Assembly (NCBI GenBank): GCA_964541525.1
Contig: CAZIQF010000009.1
Location: 1 to 64,000, forward strand
DNA: 64,000 nucleotides
From: UBA1737 sp964541525
GTDB taxonomy: Bacteria > Bacillota_I > Bacilli_A > ML615J-28 > CAG-313
Direction: 5' to 3'
Shown piece by piece: positions 63,028 to 64,000 of this stretch. A program made the position numbers and the translations under genes. The stretch's first letter is position 1. Every line of letters starts with the position of its first letter. The notes under the pieces are model-generated. The model was given only the letters and a program-made list of their open reading frames with translations. It had not been told where the DNA came from and ran no database searches.

Positions 63028-63957
63028 ATGGAATTTAGAAAAGTATTAGCAAATGTTCTTTTAAAATTAATGAAAGAAGATAATAAAATTGTTGTATTAG
63101 ATGCTGATTTAGGCAGTCCTAATGGGTTATCACCAATTGAAAAAGCATATCCCGAACGTTTTATCCAAGTAGGAATCGCTGAAGCGAATATGGCAGGTAT
63201 TTGTGCGGGACTATCCGCATATGGATATAAACCGATTATGGTAACATTTTCTCCTTTCGCAACAAGAAGAGTATTCGATCAAATCGCAGTGTCAATTGCA
63301 TATGCTAAACAACAAGTAAAAATAATTGGCACAGATCCAGGCATTACAGCAGAACTAAATGGCGGAACACATATGAGTTTTGAAGATGTAGCATTAATGT
63401 CTAGTCTTCCAGATATGGTAATTTATGATGCAGTAGATGACATACAGTTTGAACAAGCGTTAGTTGAATTAATTAATCACCCTGGTAACGTATATATTAG
63501 AGTGCCTAGAAAATCAAGACCCACTGTTTTTGATATAAATTATAAATATCATTTTGGTAAAGCTGATATTATATCAGAAGGTACAGATGTAACGATTATT
63601 GCAACTGGTGTTATGGTATATGAAGCATTACTTGCAAAAGAATTATTACTTAATGATGGGATTAGCGCTGAAGTGATTAGTGCGAACTTAATTAAACCAC
63701 TAGATGAAGAAACGATTCTTAACTCAATCAAAAAGACAAAATGTGCGATAGTTGCGGAAAATCATAATATAAATGGTGGCTTATATTCGAAAGTAGCATC
63801 ATTACTTGCGAAAGAATATCCAGCATATGTCGACGCTGTGGCTGTGTATGATCAATTTGGACAAGTTGGAAAATATCAAGAATTGTTAGCTGCATATCAT
63901 TTAACCAAAGATGATATCGTTTTGAAAGCAAAATCAATAATCAAGAAAAAACAATAA
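63028..63957 (+). CDS. Transketolase, C-terminal subunit
   Basis: The 309-residue protein covers the pyrimidine-binding and C-terminal domains (LDADLGSPNG, FIQVGIAEANMAGICAGLSAYG, RVPRKSRP, AENHNINGGL). A GTG at 63019 is in frame, but TAGGTGA lies before the ATG at 63028. It forms the enzyme with the N-terminal subunit encoded 9 nt upstream. Confidence 0.95.
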   Translation: MEFRKVLANVLLKLMKEDNKIVVLDADLGSPNGLSPIEKAYPERFIQVGIAEANMAGICAGLSAYGYKPIMVTFSPFATRRVFDQIAVSIAYAKQQVKIIGTDPGITAELNGGTHMSFEDVALMSSLPDMVIYDAVDDIQFEQALVELINHPGNVYIRVPRKSRPTVFDINYKYHFGKADIISEGTDVTIIATGVMVYEALLAKELLLNDGISAEVISANLIKPLDEETILNSIKKTKCAIVAENHNINGGLYSKVASLLAKEYPAYVDAVAVYDQFGQVGKYQELLAAYHLTKDDIVLKAKSIIKKKQ

Positions 63958-63980
63958 ACAAAATAAAGGAGATAAAAATA

Positions 63981-64000
63981 ATGGCTTTAATTCATGGCAA
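63981..64000 (+). CDS. Start of a further gene, cut by the window edge
   Basis: AAAGGAGATAAAAATA is followed by ATG at 63981 and reads MALIHG before the window ends. The ribosome site and spacing support a real gene in the transketolase operon. Product unknown. Confidence 0.55.

Overview
The window is a very AT-rich chromosomal segment centred on a replication origin. dnaA and dnaN read leftward from a DnaA-box cluster at about 23.1-23.25 kb. The rpmH-rnpA-yidC-jag-mnmE block reads rightward from it, and yaaA-recF-gyrB-gyrA lies further left. This is the classic Bacillota origin layout. Canonical AGGAGG ribosome binding sites, the T-box, RNA polymerase delta, SpoVG and the pth-mfd-spoVT order all point to Bacilli. 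The base composition, small genes and lipoprotein-rich gene set suggest an uncultured, probably gut or host-associated lineage near the Mollicutes/Erysipelotrichia. No rRNA or tRNA gene was recognised by eye.

Left arm (1-23 kb, mostly minus strand): aldolase (fba), spoVT, mfd, pth, fhs and an SGNH-hydrolase lipoprotein; a CopZ-like zinc/iron-sulfur protein; the spore germination pair cwlJ-gerQ; a glycerophosphodiesterase and a Gx-type membrane protein; a HIT protein; gyrA, gyrB, recF and yaaA. Next comes a 1.4 kb gene-free stretch made largely of A and T, then a plasmid-style partition pair (ribbon-helix-helix protein plus ParA ATPase) inserted between yaaA and dnaN.

Right arm (23-64 kb, mostly plus strand): an unknown membrane-anchored protein, rpmH, rnpA, yidC, jag, a BspA-type leucine-rich-repeat lipoprotein, an HtrA-like protease, mnmE, T-box plus asnS, a PH-domain protein behind a promoter-like poly-G tract, nfeD plus an SPFH protein, a Na/Pi-type transporter, a YgiQ radical SAM protein, and dnaX-ybaB-recR. 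An ABC transporter operon follows that also encodes a secreted nuclease and a giant OB-fold lipoprotein. After it come two tandem DHH phosphoesterases, surE, a BofA-like protein, a DUF1934 protein, rpoE, rsmA, yabG, ispE, spoVG and a split transketolase.

Three themes stand out. First, genetic code: none of the 58 complete genes ends in TGA (43 TAA, 15 TAG), and the nfeD gene has an in-frame TGA at codon 9 behind a perfect promoter and Shine-Dalgarno. UGA therefore looks lost as a stop and perhaps newly read as Trp. Second, sporulation: spoVT, cwlJ, gerQ, yabG, spoVG and a bofA-like gene are all present and intact, so this lineage is, or recently was, an endospore former. Third, nucleic-acid salvage: a nuclease, OB-fold lipoprotein, ABC importer, two nanoRNase-type enzymes and a nucleotidase lie within 12 kb and could form a pathway from extracellular DNA/RNA to nucleosides. 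All functions are read from sequence motifs; no search was run.
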